Of a DNA stretch of 64,000 nt, positions 29,897 to 43,500 are shown one piece after another (within the stretch, counting starts at the first letter, position 1; every line of letters starts with the position of its first letter). Origin of the DNA: Pyrus communis (Eukaryota; Streptophyta; Magnoliopsida; Rosales; Rosaceae); NCBI RefSeq assembly GCF_963583255.1, contig NC_084805.1, forward strand, positions 9,106,827 through 9,170,826. Direction: 5' to 3'. Made by a program: the position numbers and the translations under genes. The notes beneath the pieces were generated by a model. It was not told where the DNA came from. It saw nothing but the letters and a program-made list of their open reading frames with translations, and made no database searches.

Positions 29897-30991
29897 ATCT
29901 CTCCAACTCGGGTTATATGTATTGGAATACATATCATTCCTTGGTCTTTGGTTGTAAGAATTCATGAGGTTCACTTGTTCTTGAACATACTCGGGGTAAG
30001 CTTCCCTAGATGGACATTGGTGAGTAGGATGGCTTGGTATGTTGCAAATGGCACACACTTCATTAGCTTTTGGCACCATGTTGAGCACGGATTCAAGCTT
30101 CCTTTCTAGGTTAGCTACCTGCAACAAAAGCTCATGATTAGAACTTGTTTCATAGACCCCAACTTTCTTACCCCTTAAATCTTTGTGTTGAGCATTAGAC
30201 CCCAACATCTCATAAATGTTATATGACTCTTGAGCATTCTTTTTCTTCAATGCTCCACCTGCTGCATTATCAACAGTTGATTGACAATTTTGGGTTAATC
30301 CATCATAGAAAATTTGCATTTGTAAGTGAAAAGGTAACCCATGGTGTGGACATTGTATCAAGAGGCCTTTAAAACGCTCCCAACACTCATTGAAAGGTTC
30401 TCCATCATCTTGTTTGAAGTTGAAGATTTGTCCCCTTAATGTGGCTGTCTTTTGAGTGGAAAAGAACTTCTCCAAGAACTTCTTAGCCACGGCATCCCAT
30501 GTGGTGAGGGAACCTGGTGTTAGAGTCATCAACCAACTCTTGGCCCTATCTTTCAAGGTGTAAGGAAACACTCTCATCCTCAAATTTACTTCACTTACTC
30601 CCTGCAAAGGTAAACCACTCACAACATTGTAAAACTCTTTAATATGAGCTAAAGGGTCTTCATTAGGTAAGCCATAAAATGAGGGAAACATATGAAAATG
30701 TGAAGATTTGAGATCATAGTTTCTAGCTTCTGTGGGCAGCAAGATGCATGAAGGTGAATTTGGTATGATTGGTTGAGCAAAGTCCTCCAAAGCTCTAAGT
30801 TCATCTTGGTTGCCCGCCATCTCTTCCTCTCTTTCCCAATCAAATTGCTCAGATCCTTTACTTGTTGAACTAGGTGAAATCCTTTCCTCTTCCTCACGGA
30901 TTAGGGATGAACTTGATGGCACAAAGTTGTCCAAAGTGTGGCCCTTTAATCTTTCAATTCTTTGGCCTAACTCAACAAGTTTATTTGACAT
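29897..30991 (-). pseudogene. Element E: gag N-terminal part (365 codons)
   Basis: Minus-strand frame from ATG at 30991, starting MSNKLVELGQRIERL. It contains the plant gypsy gag core (HFHMFPSFYGLPNEDPLAHI, SWLMTLTPGSLTTWD, FLEKFFSTQKTATLRGQI, ECWERFKGLLIQCPHHG) and a CCHC zinc knuckle CAIC-N-IPSH-PTHQC near residue 310 (C-X2-C-X4-H-X4-C). It ends at NPSWRD, where solo LTR D is inserted, and the rest continues at 24773. The piece is open, but the downstream parts of the element carry stops and a frameshift, so the gene is dead. Confidence 0.85.
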
Positions 30992-31718
30992 ATACTACCT
31001 GAAACAAAGTAACACAAGTGTGAATGAAAATCAAGAAGCAAACAACAATGAAAAGAACAAAAATAAACTTAAAAACGTTTGAAAAGACTCAAGGGATGTG
31101 GAACTAAACGCTTAGAACACTTAAACAATCCTAAAACCCAAAACAGCAACTAGAAGACTCAAAATTGCCTAAAAACCACTTTCTGGGCAGTTTTGAGCAC
31201 CTACACTAATTTGGACGAAATTGGATGGAAACTTGAATCAAAACACTTATAAACACAAATCAAAACACTTTCTAACTAATTTGGACAAAACAAAGACTCA
31301 AAGGACTCAAAACAGATTCACAAGACTCAAAACAAGCTAAAAACTCTCAAAACTGCCTAAAAACACAAACTGGGCAGTTTTGACACTAAACTCAATTTTG
31401 GACGAAAATTAGGTTTGAGCTTGACTCAAAATGCTTCAAACACAAGATAAGACAGATTCTAAGCCTAAAACTTAACCAAATATGGGGAGAACTTGTATTT
31501 GGACGAAATGCAATTAAATGGACAGATTATAACGAAATCAGATTGTAAAGCAAGTTGATGTAAACCAATGGATAAAGGAATGGCTAAGGGATTCTTTTCC
31601 ACACATGAAATGTATGCAACCTAAATCAACTTCCAGTTATCAATTTGACAAGTTATGAATCTTGACACTAATCAAAATAGCAAACAAGCAAATAAGCAAT
31701 TACAAGGGACTGAAATCA
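30992..31718 (-). other. 5' leader of element E
   Basis: Between the PBS and gag (minus strand), about 730 bases with no long frame. It contains repeats of the words CTGCCCAGAAAGTGG and TTTGTCCAAATTAG and a T-rich stretch ending TTTCAGGTAG just before the gag ATG. The F leader (36587-37316) is nearly the same sequence. Confidence 0.7.
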
Positions 31719-31737
31719 GTCCCCGGCAACGGCGCCA
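31719..31737 (-). other. Primer-binding site of element E
   Basis: The minus strand reads TGGCGCCGTTGCCGGGGAC; 18 bases match the complement of tRNA-Asp. It is followed by CTGATTTCAGTCCC, so the PBS end GGGACTGA can pair with TCAGTCCC. Confidence 0.88.
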
Positions 31738-31744
31738 TTTTTGT

Positions 31745-32250
31745 TGATGTATATTTCCTTCCTAATGCTAGAATATATTTAGTATAATGGCATAAGTAAG
31801 GGTGTCGAATCCACAGGGACTAATTGGACCTATGTAACTACTTGTTTGCAAGAACTCTATAAAATGAATCAAACTAAACAAACTAGGCAGATTTGGAAAT
31901 GAATCAAACTAGTCTAAATAGACAGATTTGTTGTTGTAACTTGAAAGCATGAGAAAATGAAGTAAACACAAGTAAATGAATCAACAACTAATGTAATAGG
32001 ATAGTATCAATGGAAATGAAGCTAGGGATTCGGTTTCACCATTGCTTAACTAAGTCCATGTTTGTCAAGTTAGCTTGTACTCATTCATCTACCTATTTCT
32101 TGAGTTTGTTTCACTTGGATATGATCAACCATATGATGTGTGAATTTGATCAAATGTCTCTAATCATGAACCTAATTGTGATGTGCAACTTTGGTTCATA
32201 ATCAAGATCATGTAATGTACAAGAAACTTTCATAAAACCAAAGGGATTAA
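31745..32250 (-). repeat. 5' LTR of element E, 3'-terminal 506 bp
   Basis: The LTR end (ATACATCA on minus) is at 31745. The rest is cut at 32250 by insertion of F. The same sequence in opposite orientation makes up 33660-33911 plus 36311-36560. Confidence 0.85.
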
Positions 32251-33911
32251 TGATAAGTCATATTTTGCATGCATCTATATCTCCCTTATTTGGCGTCTTT
32301 GTGATGTTTTGGATTAAACTAGTTGCGTTTTACATTGTTTTGTGTTAGTGTGCAGCCAAGTGTGTACTAAGATCAAAGGGAAAGCAAATGAAGTAAAAAC
32401 ATTCCAGAAATGATGTGAAGTGTTAAATGGTGCAATTCGGCCATATTGAGTGATTCTAAACAAAGCAAGCATTGAAATCAGATTATGTGGTTTCAACACC
32501 AAAACATGCATTCACATGCATGATCACAACCTAACCGTGCGTTTCCATGTGATCCCAAGTCAAATTATGCAACTCTAATACCAAAACATGCATTCACATG
32601 CATGATTCAGAATCTGCCCGTGCATTCCATCACCTTTCTCCATTCCACATTTCAGAAATCCACATGCATTTGGATTAAACAAACCACATATCTGCAGATC
32701 ATGTCCACTCCTTGCAGCCATCATTTCAGAAATCCATTTCATCCCATCATTCCATGTGATTCCAACCCATCCCTTTGTCCATGCCGTGTGTTCTTCCCAT
32801 TTTCAGATTTGTATAAACATTTTCTGGTGCTCCAATTGACCTTTGCAGGTTCCACTCACTTGTGGCAGCAAGGGCACATGCATTTTAATTAAAGAAACCA
32901 CATCTGTGCAGACCTTGTCCATGCCGTGAGAACAACACTCAGAAACCCATCATTCCATCTGATTTATGCTCTGCCATCTGAGTTAAACAACTCCTAGATC
33001 CAATCTGAATGTTGGGGGATCACACACACTCTATTGGGCTCCATTTTCCGTCCATCATACTCACTCATTTCTCCCTCTCCATACCATTGCATTCTACATT
33101 CTTTTTCCTTACACAGAAACTGTCCACATTCCTTTCCCATCCGCAAGTTTTCTTCTTGAACCATAGCATTACACACGGCTCATTGGGGCCCCAATCTCTG
33201 TCCATTGTTACTCTCACATTCTCCCCATTCCATACCATTCGACATTAGTTTCTCCACCCTCATTTACAAACACATTTGGGAGCTCCAACACCGAAGGCAC
33301 TCTTCAAGGAATTCAACATCAGTTTTGCTTCAAGGGTTCCTTCTACTTCATTCTATGTTCATTCATGTTGTGTACCTTTATGTTAAACATTTTGTAAACA
33401 TGAATTGTAACTAATCCTCCTCTAGGGATTCAATGTAACCTTGCAAAGTTTGCCATGTAATTAAGTTAGAATGCTCATTTTGTCCATCTATTTCTTGTTT
33501 CATTTTCTGTTTTAATGGTGACTTTGTGTGTTGATTTTAATGTTTGATCATCATTTGAATTAATCACAAAGTTGTGTAGCCAAGATTAGAACACACATCA
33601 TGCATAATCTTGGTAGATATGTGAATGAATGAAGGGAGTGTTTAGCACACATCCTGCCGAGTTATTCCTTTTAATTTTATGAAAGTTTCTTGTACATTAC
33701 ATAATCTTGATTATGGACCAAAGTTGCACATCACAATTAGGATCATGATTAGAGACATTTGATCAAATCCACACATCATATGGTTGATCATATCCAAGTG
33801 AAACAAACTCAAGAAATAGGTAGATGAATGAGTATAAACTAACTTGACAAACATGGACTTAGTTGAGCAATGGTGAAACCGAATCCCTAGCTTCATTTCC
33901 ATTGATACTAT

Positions 33912-36305
33912 TGATGCGAGATTTATACGCACACAAATTAAACCCTCTTTTTATCAAATTGTAATATAAGTATAAGTAGGGATCGTTCTAGACCGGGGAT
34001 TAGGAGGGATTGTTAACCACTTGGATTTGACTCAAAAACGTAAAATAACAATATGAAACACTATACTAGACTCAAAGAATGCAAAACTAAACTTGAAAAC
34101 ACTAAGACAAACCAAAAGACTCAAAACAACACAAACACACTCAAATCTGCCTAAAAACCACTTTCTGGGCAGATTTGAGCACAAACACAAATTTGGACGA
34201 AATTAAGTAATAACTTGACTCAAGAACGTAAAAACACAATATAAAACACTAAACTAACTCAAAGAATGTAAAACTAAACACTTAAAACATTAACACAAAC
34301 CAAAAGACTCAAACATCACCCAAAACACTCAAAACTGCCTTAAAATCACTTTCTGGGCAGTTTTGAGCACTTTGGTGAATCTGGACGAAATTGGGAAATA
34401 AAATGAATCAAAACACTTAAAAGCACAAACTAAATTGGACATTAAAGTAAAGGGGGATTTAGATTTATACGAAAATTGAAATAACAAAACAAGTTAATAA
34501 ACTAAACAGATTGTAAAACGAATTTGATGGAATGGAATGAATGGATGATAGAATGGCTAAGGGGTTCATCTCCATACATGTTATACTTGCATAATAAAAT
34601 GATTTCCAATTGCATTTCAATAAACTATGATACTCAACACCCCAAGTTAACCGTGATGCACTAATTAACCTTCAAATCTTCCTAACGTTATTGAATTGGA
34701 TGATGCATGCGACAATTCAAAACATTCCCCACAAGTCCTCAACATGAATGCATAGAAGAGGTACAAGCAAGAATCATTACGCTCTATGAAAATTATAAGT
34801 GTTGACGAGGCATTCGTTACTATGGATTGCATGAAACTTATGTCAAGAATTCATTTAACGCGATTGTTTATAAGCAACCTCCACTACTTGTGAATATAAG
34901 TTCATAACGATTAGGTGAAACTCACTTATATTCTAGCGTCATATTCATGCATGAAAATTAAGTGTGCACTCTCAATGAACATACATAAATAAGTTATCAA
35001 TCAAACAGTTAAACGAATTGAATCCACAACTTATAAAACGCAATTAGAAGTATTCAAATCAAAATGCAAGCATAAACATATATTTGAATCACCCCCTAAC
35101 CAAGGGGGGTTTAGTTCCTCATGGTACAAAACAAAGAGAATCAAAGAAACACCTAAACATTCCAACAACTCAAACTTGAATTGTATGAACGTTTAGGCCC
35201 TCTTATCATCCATTCCTCATTCGTACAAAACAAAGAGCATTGAAATTAAACATTGAAATCAAAGAAACACCTAAACATTCCAACAACTCAAACTTGAATT
35301 GTATGAACGTTTAGGCACTCTTCTCTTCCTCTTCGTTGTGGCACAAGGTCTAAGGTGAGTTTGATGGTGTGAATGGTTTGGGGAGTGGTGTTTGGATTAA
35401 TAGGGAAGGCACGGCACAAGGGTGGTTTGATGTCTACATTTCTGCAATGGATGAGTTTATGGAAGAGTGTTTGGAATGGATGAATTTCTGGCACAAAGGC
35501 CGTATTTCTGTGGTGAATGGATTGTGAATTAAAGCTATGTGAATGATTAGGGTGAGTGTACATGTGCTTTGACAGCTAGGATGAATTAATTAAAGGAAGT
35601 GCATGTGATTGCAAAATGTGAATGATTATGAGTGTGTGTGAGTGAATTAAAGGATGGAATGCATGTGAAATGAATGAAATGCAATCTGAAATGGGATAGC
35701 ATGTGGGTGAATGTGTGGCTGCAATGATGAAGTGAATGCATGTGTTGAATGATTAAAGTGCATGTGCAATGTTTTAAAGGATGGAATGATGGAGATTGTG
35801 AAAACATGTGAATGCATGTGTTTGATGAATGATAAGTGGTGAATGATATGATAAGTGATAAGTGGTGAATGATAAGATAAGTGATAAGTGGTGAATGATA
35901 AGTGATGAATGATAAGTGGTGAATGATAAGTGATATGATATGTGATTATGATAAGTAATGGGAGCATGTGAGAGAATGAATAATGAATGCATGTGTATGG
36001 TTTTGGGAGAAAGGTGGAGATGCACGGCATAAGGGAATTGGAAAGGTTTAAATGTCCTAAAACTAAAGGGAACAAAGTTCCAACACTTTGGTCTTCAATT
36101 TCGTCCAACATTTTGGCGCCAAGCATAAGCTATCCATCCTTAGCCCAAAAGTGCTCCAAAAGTCTCCAAAATGCATCTTTTTGCTCCTTTAGCCCTTTGG
36201 ACCTACAAACACGCGAAAATAGCTTAAAGGACTAAAATAACTAAAGAAACATAACGTAAATGCACGAGAACAAGCCATTTAAGTCGCATGAATATGCTCC
36301 TATCA
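33912..36305 (-). mobile_element. Solo LTR, 2394 bp, minus strand, inside the F LTR
   Basis: TGATGCGAGA...CTCCTATCA on plus, flanked by ACTAT (33907-33911 and 36306-36310). Hairpin 1 occurs twice (near 35150 and 35270), the hairpin 2 sequence is at about 34895-34936, and the CTGCCCAGAAAGTGG word lies near 34160 and 34355. U3 35590-36000 resembles that of B (GATAAGTGGTGAATGATAAG repeats). Confidence 0.9.
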
Positions 36306-36567
36306 ACTATCCCATTACATTAGTTGTTGATTCATTTATTTGTGTTTACTTTATTCTCTTATGCTTTCAAGTTACAACAACAAATCTGCATAGTTTGATT
36401 AGTTTGATTCAAATCTGCCTATTTAGACTAGTTTGATTCATTTCTTAGACTTCTTGCAAACAAGTAATTACATAGGTCCAATTAGTCCCTGTGGATTCGA
36501 CACCCTTACTTATGCCATTATACTAAATATATTCTAGCATTAAGAAGGAAATATACATCAACAAAAA

Positions 36568-36586
36568 TGGCGCCGTTGCCGGGGAC
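36568..36586 (+). other. Primer-binding site of element F
   Basis: TGGCGCCGTTGCCGGGGAC. The U5 TTAGTCCC (36482-36489) and leader TCAGTCCC (36592-36599) can each pair with GGGACTGA (36582-36589). Confidence 0.88.
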
Positions 36587-37316
36587 TGATTTCAGTCCCT
36601 TGTAATTGCTTGTTTGCTAGTTTGCTATTTTGATTAGTTTCAAGGTTAATAAATTGTCGAATTGATAACTGGAAGTTGGTTTAAGTTGCATATATTTCGT
36701 GAGTAGAGAGGAAGACCTTAGCCATTCCATTATCCATTGGTTTACATCAATTTGCTTTACAATCTGTTTTTGTTATAATCTGTCCATTTAATTGCATTTC
36801 GTCCAAATACAATTTCTCCCCATAGTTTGTTAAGTCTTAAGCTTAGAATCTGTCTTATCTTGTGTTTTGAAGCATTTTGAGTCAAGCTCAAACCTAATTT
36901 TCGTCCAAAATTGAGTTTAGTGTCAAAACTGCCCAATTTGTGTTTTTAGGCAGTTTTGAGTGTTTTTTTAGCTTGTTTTGAGTCTTGTGAATCTGTTTTG
37001 AGTCCTTTGAGTCTTTGTTTTGTCCAAATTAGTTAGAAAGTGTTTTGATTTGTGTTTATAAGTGTTTTGATTCAAGTTTCCATCCAATTTCGTCCAAATT
37101 AGTGTAGGTGCTCAAAACTGCCCAGAAAGTGGTTTTTAGGCAATTTTGAGTCTTCTAGTGGCTGTTTTGGGTTTTAGGATTGTTTAAGTGTCTAAGCGTT
37201 TAGTTCCACATCTCTTGAGTCTTTTCAAACGTTTTTTAAGTTTATTTTTGTTCTTTTCATTGTTGTTTGCTTCTTGATTTTCATTCACACTTGTGTTACT
37301 TTGTTTCAGGTAGTAT

Positions 37317-37361
37317 ATGTCAAATAAACTTGTTGAGTTAGGCCAAAGAATTGAAAGATTG
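37317..37361 (+). pseudogene. Element F: gag start (about 15 codons)
   Basis: ATG at 37317 begins MSNKLVELGQRIERL, identical to the gag start of E, then breaks into a minus-strand C-family LTR. Around the break both sequences share ATT(G)A, a microhomology scar. Confidence 0.8.
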
Positions 37362-38591
37362 AAAACAAGAATCGAAGTACACCTAAAAATTCCAACAACT
37401 CAATCTTGAATTGTATGAACGTTTAGGCCTCTTCTCCTCTAGTTGCTGCGGCACAAGGGGTTTTGGTGAGTTTTGGGGGTTATGGATGATGTAGAAGGAT
37501 GTGTTTAGGGTAGGGATGGATGTAGGGGAAGGTAAGGAGTGTTTTTGGGCAGAAAATATGAAGAATGGTGAAGTATGGTAGTGCTAGAGAGAGGGGAGGA
37601 ATTTCTGGCGTGAATGAATGTGTATGAGAGATGGTTTTCTGAAATGGAAGAGTGTGTGTTTTGTGGCTGCAATGCATGCTTATTTATAGGTGAAATGGGG
37701 GGAACATGATGACTAGGAATTAGGTGGAAAGCTGAAATGGTGATGGGAGATGCATGTGGCAGAAATGCATGTGATTAAAGGGTGGGAATGCATGTGTTTT
37801 GACAGAAAATAAAAGGGAATGCTGGAAATCTGGAATGGGAACCCACGGCATGGTTGTTTTCTGGTGGTGAATGGGTTTATGTTTGAATGGTGCATGTGGG
37901 TTGATTATTTAAAGGGAGTGCATGTGGAATAAAGGTTGGAATGAACATGAAATGCACGGTTTTGAGAGATGATTATGGATGCATGTGTTGAATGATTATG
38001 GGTGTATGTGGGTGGAAATGCATGTGGGAATGCATGTGATTTGGCTGAAATGAAAGGTAGTGGGAAGTGCATGTAAGCCACGGCAAGGAATGCATTTTCT
38101 GAATGAATGAAGGCAGGTTATGTGGAAGGGCTTGAACAAAGGTAGAAGCATGGCACAAAGGTGAATGGGTGATGTGTGAATGTGGTTGAATGATTAAAGT
38201 GTAAATGATTAATGAATGGTTCTTTGTTGATGGTGGAAATCTGAAATGATGAAGTGGAATGTGCATGTGGCTGCAATGATGGTGTTTTGCACGGCAATGA
38301 TGGAGAAAGAATGTGTGGATGTATGGTTGTGTTGGTGATGAATGTGAACTCTTTGTTCTTCATTTTCATTCCTTTGGTCTTCAATTTCGTCCATCTACTT
38401 GGCTTTAAGCATATGCAATCCATTCCAATCTCTAATTTGCTCCAAAAGGCTCCGAAAGGCATCCTTTTGCATCCTTAGCCATATGAACCTATAAACACAC
38501 GAAAATGACTTTAAACACTAAATTAAGTAAGAAAACACAACATAAATGCATAAGAACTAGCTAACTAAGGCGCATAAATATGCTTCTATTA
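37362..38591 (-). repeat. Partial 3' LTR of the truncated C-family copy
   Basis: Matches the first 1.2 kb of the C LTR with some indels; hairpin 1 lies near 37380-37425. The outermost base pattern at 38591 is TGATAG with one change (plus strand TATTA instead of TATCA). Confidence 0.8.
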
Positions 38592-38606
38592 AATTCCCCC
38601 ACACTT

Positions 38607-40501
38607 AGCTTTTGCTAGTCCTCGAGCAAAACAAAGAAACAAAACATAACCTAAACCTTCCAACGTTCACCTCAGGGATTTCCAATGGTACATGACAAGT
38701 TAAAAATCATCATCCCCACAGATTTGAGTCATCTTTACAATTGAAAACATACTTAATCATAGTCACCACTTACTAGTTCACAATTAATCGATTAAAAGAA
38801 TGTTTTGAATGTAGTAACATGCCTTAGAGAATTTGCTCAATCCTTACAAGATATGCACTCAATTTTCACTCAGATTTTCTAACTACACACCCTATACTAG
38901 TTATATGTGAGAAGATTGATGTAAATATGAAAACGAATGCTCACATATACGTATAACAAAGAACGCAATTTATGGAGTTAATAAGCATGTTTAGAAATGA
39001 TCTCATGAATGGAATGCTACTACTTAGATGCGAGAACTAATGACCATATGCTCATACCAAAATCAAACTCCACAAATTGAAACACATAACACTCAAGAAT
39101 GAAGTCAAGGGTTGTAACGGGGCTTGGGGTAGCGGTTAACAAAGAAAAGATAAGGAGAACAAGCGTTCTTCAAGTAATAGTAAGCAAAGTAGTGTACTTA
39201 AGACTTAGAATTCATTTAGATTGCAGAAATTAACTTTAAAACACAAGGGGAAGACTTAGACAACTCCTTAGGGCCGAATTCATTGTTTTGGACCCTTACT
39301 TCAACAAACAATACTTTGGAATTCTTTTTCACAACTTTTCAACTCTTTTTCATACTTTTCACGCCTTTTTTTTTTTTTTTTTTTTCTTTTTCTTTTCTTT
39401 CATGCCGTGCCTATGGCACACAAATTCTCACACAAGAACACTTCCCCCACACTTGTTTTCTGCCAACATAAATCGAAAGAAATTCAATTTGAATCATGCT
39501 TTACTAAGCTTTAAGAACAAGGGTGTGGATGGTCCTAATCTAGGCTAGGTGAGGATAATGTGGGTTAACTTAAACATAAAATGACATGGGATACACGGCA
39601 ATATGGCTAAGGTGGTGGTCACTACACAACTTCATCTTGAATCTGTGTTATGCAAATCAATAACATGCTTTGAATGAAATGGGCATGAGTTCTAGCATTT
39701 GGAACTAAATGATGAAACGCCTCTAAGTAGTAACCAAGCAAAGAATAATGAGATCATGCAACGACTTAGAAAACAAAAATGCACAGATTCTAACTCTCCA
39801 AATAAACGTTTAGGCTCAAGTCTCACAAGGTTGTAGCGTTAATTTGAGTTCCTTCCTTCAAGCATGTTACAAAAACTGATTTTTTATTTTTTATTTTTTA
39901 TGATTGCATGTGAAGTCATAAGTTATAACCACAACCAAGCATACACAAAGAGTAAATCAAACTTTCATCCATGTTAATCACTCTCTTTAACAGCCATGTA
40001 ATTACAAACCGAATCCTCATCATTGTGTTGGAAGGTACCCTAAAACAAAAACAAACACACAAAAACACTTTGAAAACAACTCTTTTTGGGTTTTTAAAAC
40101 AAATTTTTCAAATTTTTATGTGATTTTCGGATTTTTACTTCAAAACACACTAAAACACACCAAAACTGCTTAAAAACACTTAAAAACAGCAAGGAACAAG
40201 TCTATAAGTAAAGGGTGATAAAATCCCATGAATTTGCATCAAAAACACTTAGTTACCCCCCCACACTTAAATCAAACATTGTCCTCAATGTTTCAAGCAT
40301 AAAATCACACAAAACACAAAGAAACACACAAACAGCAAGTAAAACAACTAAATAGGCAGATTCGAAATAAACAACAAAGTGAAGGGTTTAGGAACGCAAA
40401 TCTGGAATTGGAGTGATTCCTTGAGCTTCCTTTGTTGAATTGCATGGGTTGCCTCCCAAGTAGCGCTTTCTTTAACGTCTTGCAGCCGGACGAAGACACG
40501 T
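38607..40501 (-). other. 3' non-coding region of the truncated C-family copy
   Basis: Reverse-oriented equivalent of 55037-56924. It contains the middle PPT-like motif (39444-39454), a pyrimidine run (39366-39400) and the hairpin with G-run (40256-40293). No env-like frame. Confidence 0.75.
40256..40293 (-). other. Hairpin and PPT-like G-run (C-family copy)
   Basis: Perfect AAACATTG/CAATGTTT stem at 40274-40293 with the G-run motif at 40256-40268, read on the minus strand. Confidence 0.68.
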
Positions 40502-43500
40502 TCATGCTCCATTAGAGCCCACGGCATGGAGTGGGATCTCCTCCACGACATGCTCCACAAAGTTCTCATAGTATGGCTTCAATCTATGTCCGTTCACCTT
40601 GAACTCGTGGCCACTTTTTAAGCTTTGGACTTGGACTGCACCATGAGGAAAAACATTAGTAACAACAAGAGGTCCAATCCATTTAGAACGTAACTTACCA
40701 GGGAATAACCGAAGTCTTGAATCAAAAAGCAACACTTTCTGCCCCTTGGAGAACGTTTTGGTACGAAGCATCTTATCATGATAAGCCTTCGTCTTGTCCT
40801 TGTAGATGCGAGCATTCTCGTAAGCCTCGTTCCTAATCTCCTCAAGTTCATCTAATTGGAGCTTCCTATGAACTCCAGCAGCGTCTATGTCCAAATTGAA
40901 GGTTTTCACAGCCCAATGTGCCTTGTGCTCTAACTCAACGGGCAAATGACATGGCTTACCATATATAAGCCGAAAAGGTGACATGCCAAGGGGAGTTTTG
41001 TAAGCCGTACGATAGGCCCACAATGCATCGTCCAAGCGCAAACTCCAATCTCTTCTTGAGGGTCCCACGGTTTTCTCTAGGACTTGTTTGATCTCCCTAT
41101 TTGAAACCTCCGCTTGCCCATTGGTTTGAGGGTGATAAGGTGTGGAAACCTTATGAGTAATGTTGTACTTCTTGAGCAAAGCTTCAATGGTGCGGTTACG
41201 AAAGTGAGAACCCCCATCACTAATTAAAACTCGTGGCATCCCAAACCTAGCAAAAATATTAGATTTCACAAAATCTGCAACAACCTTAGAATCGTTAGTA
41301 CGGGTGGCTTTGGCTTCCACCCATTTGGAAACATAATCGACAGCTAGCAAGATATAAGTGAAACCAAAAGATGGAGGGAAGGGGCCCATGAAATCAATAC
41401 CCCAAACATCAAAAATTTCCACAAAGGAGAGAGATTGTTGCGGCATTTGGTCCTTAGGCCCTATGTTACCTGTTCTTTGACACTTATCGCATGTTACACA
41501 AAACATTTTAGCATCTTTAAAGAGATTAGGCCAATAAAATCCAGATTGTAACACCTTTAGGGCTGTCCTTTGGGTGCCAAAATGTCCCCCACATGCATAA
41601 GTATGGCAGAATGTAAGAATGGAATTAAATTCAGATTCGGGCACACATCTACGCACAATCTGATCTGGGCAGAATTTCCATAAATATGGATCATCCCAAA
41701 CATAAAAACGTGCATCATGAACAAGTTTATCACGTTGGAACTTGTTTAGGGTACTAGGAACTTGCTTAGACACCAAGAAATTGACCAAATCGGCATACCA
41801 AGGGGTTCTTACCTCAATGGACAGAAGTTGCTCATCCGGAAACGTTTCTAAAATGGGGGTGGACTCTTCCTCACGCACCATTCTACTTAGGTGGTCAGCC
41901 ACCACGTTTTCACACCCTTTCTTGTCTCGGATTTCAAGATCGAACTCTTGAAGTAGGAGCATCCAACGAATGAGTCTTGGCTTAGCCTCCTTTTTGGTGA
42001 GAAGATACTTCAAGGCTGCATGGTCAGTGAAAACAATTACTTTAGTACCAAGAAGATATGATCTAAACTTATCTAAAGCAAATACAACCGCCAAAAGTTC
42101 TTTTTCGGTTGTAGAATAATTCAATTGAGCATCATTTAAAGTGCGTGAAGCATAATAAATAACATGTGGCTGTTTATTTTTCCTTTGACCCAAAACAGCC
42201 CCAAGTGCATAATCCAATGCATCACACATCAATTCAAAGGGAATGGACCAATCCGGGGGAGTTATGATGGGTGCCGTGGTGAGTAAGTCTTTTAGATGCT
42301 TGAATGCCTTCTCACACGCCTCGTTGAACTCAAAAGACACATCCTTTTGGAGTAGGCGGCATAGGGGTTGTGCAATCTTGGAAAAGTCCTTGATAAATCG
42401 TCGATAGAATCCTGCATGGCCAAGAAAAGAACGGACCTCTCTAACCGACGTAGGAGAGGGTAAGTGACGTACAAGATCTATTTTAGACTTATCAACTTCA
42501 ATTCCTTTTTCAGAGATGATATGACCCAAAACTATACCTTGTTTAACCATAAAATGACATTTTTCCCAATTCAAAACAAGGTTAGTTTCCATGCATCTTT
42601 TCAAGATTAAAGTGAGATTATGCAAACAAGCATCAAATGAGTCTCCAAACACACTAAAATCGTCCATAAATACTTCAATTATCTTTTCAACATAATCAGA
42701 GAAGATACTTACCATGCATCGTTGGAAAGTGGCCGGTGCATTGCATAAACCAAATGGCATACGACGATATGCAAAAGTACCAAATGGACAAGTAAAGGTG
42801 GTCTTTTCTTGATCATCCGGCGTTATGACAATTTGATTATAACCCGAATAACCATCAAGAAAGCAATAAAAAGAATGACCGGCTAACCTTTCAAGCATTT
42901 GATCAATGAATGGCAAAGGGAAGTGATCTTTCCTTGTTGCGGCATTTAGCTTTCTATAGTCAATGCACACCCTCCAACCGGTTTGAATGCGTGTAGGCAC
43001 AAGTTCATCTTCTTCATTCTTCACCACAGTCACTCCGGATTTCTTTGGCACAACTTGAACCGGTGAAACCCAACGGCTATCCGAGATAGGATAGATCACC
43101 CCACAATCTAGAAGCTTGATAATCTCCTTTTTCACAACTTCCATCATTGGAGGGTTGAGCCGGCGTTGAGCCTCTCTGGTTGGTTTAGCCCCCTCCTCTA
43201 AAAGTATGCGATGCATGCAAGTTGTAGGACTAATACCCTTTATGTCGGCCAAGGTCCATCCTATGGCCGTCTTGTGCTCTTTCAACACCCGAATCAATTT
43301 CTCCTCCTCCATTGCTGTGAGGGATAAGGAAACTATGACAGGCAACGTCTCATTGTCTTCCAAATAGACATACTTCAAATGATCCGGCAATGGTTTAAGC
43401 TCAAGAATGGGTGCCTGAATCACTGAAGGTAACAACTTGTTAGTCGAAACAGGAATTGGACTCGGTTTTGGAGGCTTACCAAAGTGTTGTGGCAATGACT

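Larger units (their letters stand above)
32251..37361 (+). mobile_element. Element F: E-family element, head-to-head with E, truncated
   Basis: The 5' LTR starts TGATAAGTCATATTTTGC at 32251 and ends ATACATCA at 36560 (about 1.91 kb after removing the nested solo LTR). PBS at 36568-36586, leader to 37316, then the first codons of gag. ATTAA (32246-32250) is one copy of the likely target duplication. The element breaks at 37361 against a C-family LTR; gag, pol and 3' LTR are not in the window. Confidence 0.82.

Noticed and set aside
33009..33414. Short frames in the F LTR (33009-33248, 33205-33414)
   Set aside because: Low-complexity Ser/Phe/His-rich translations in an LTR; no domain and no second copy to support them.
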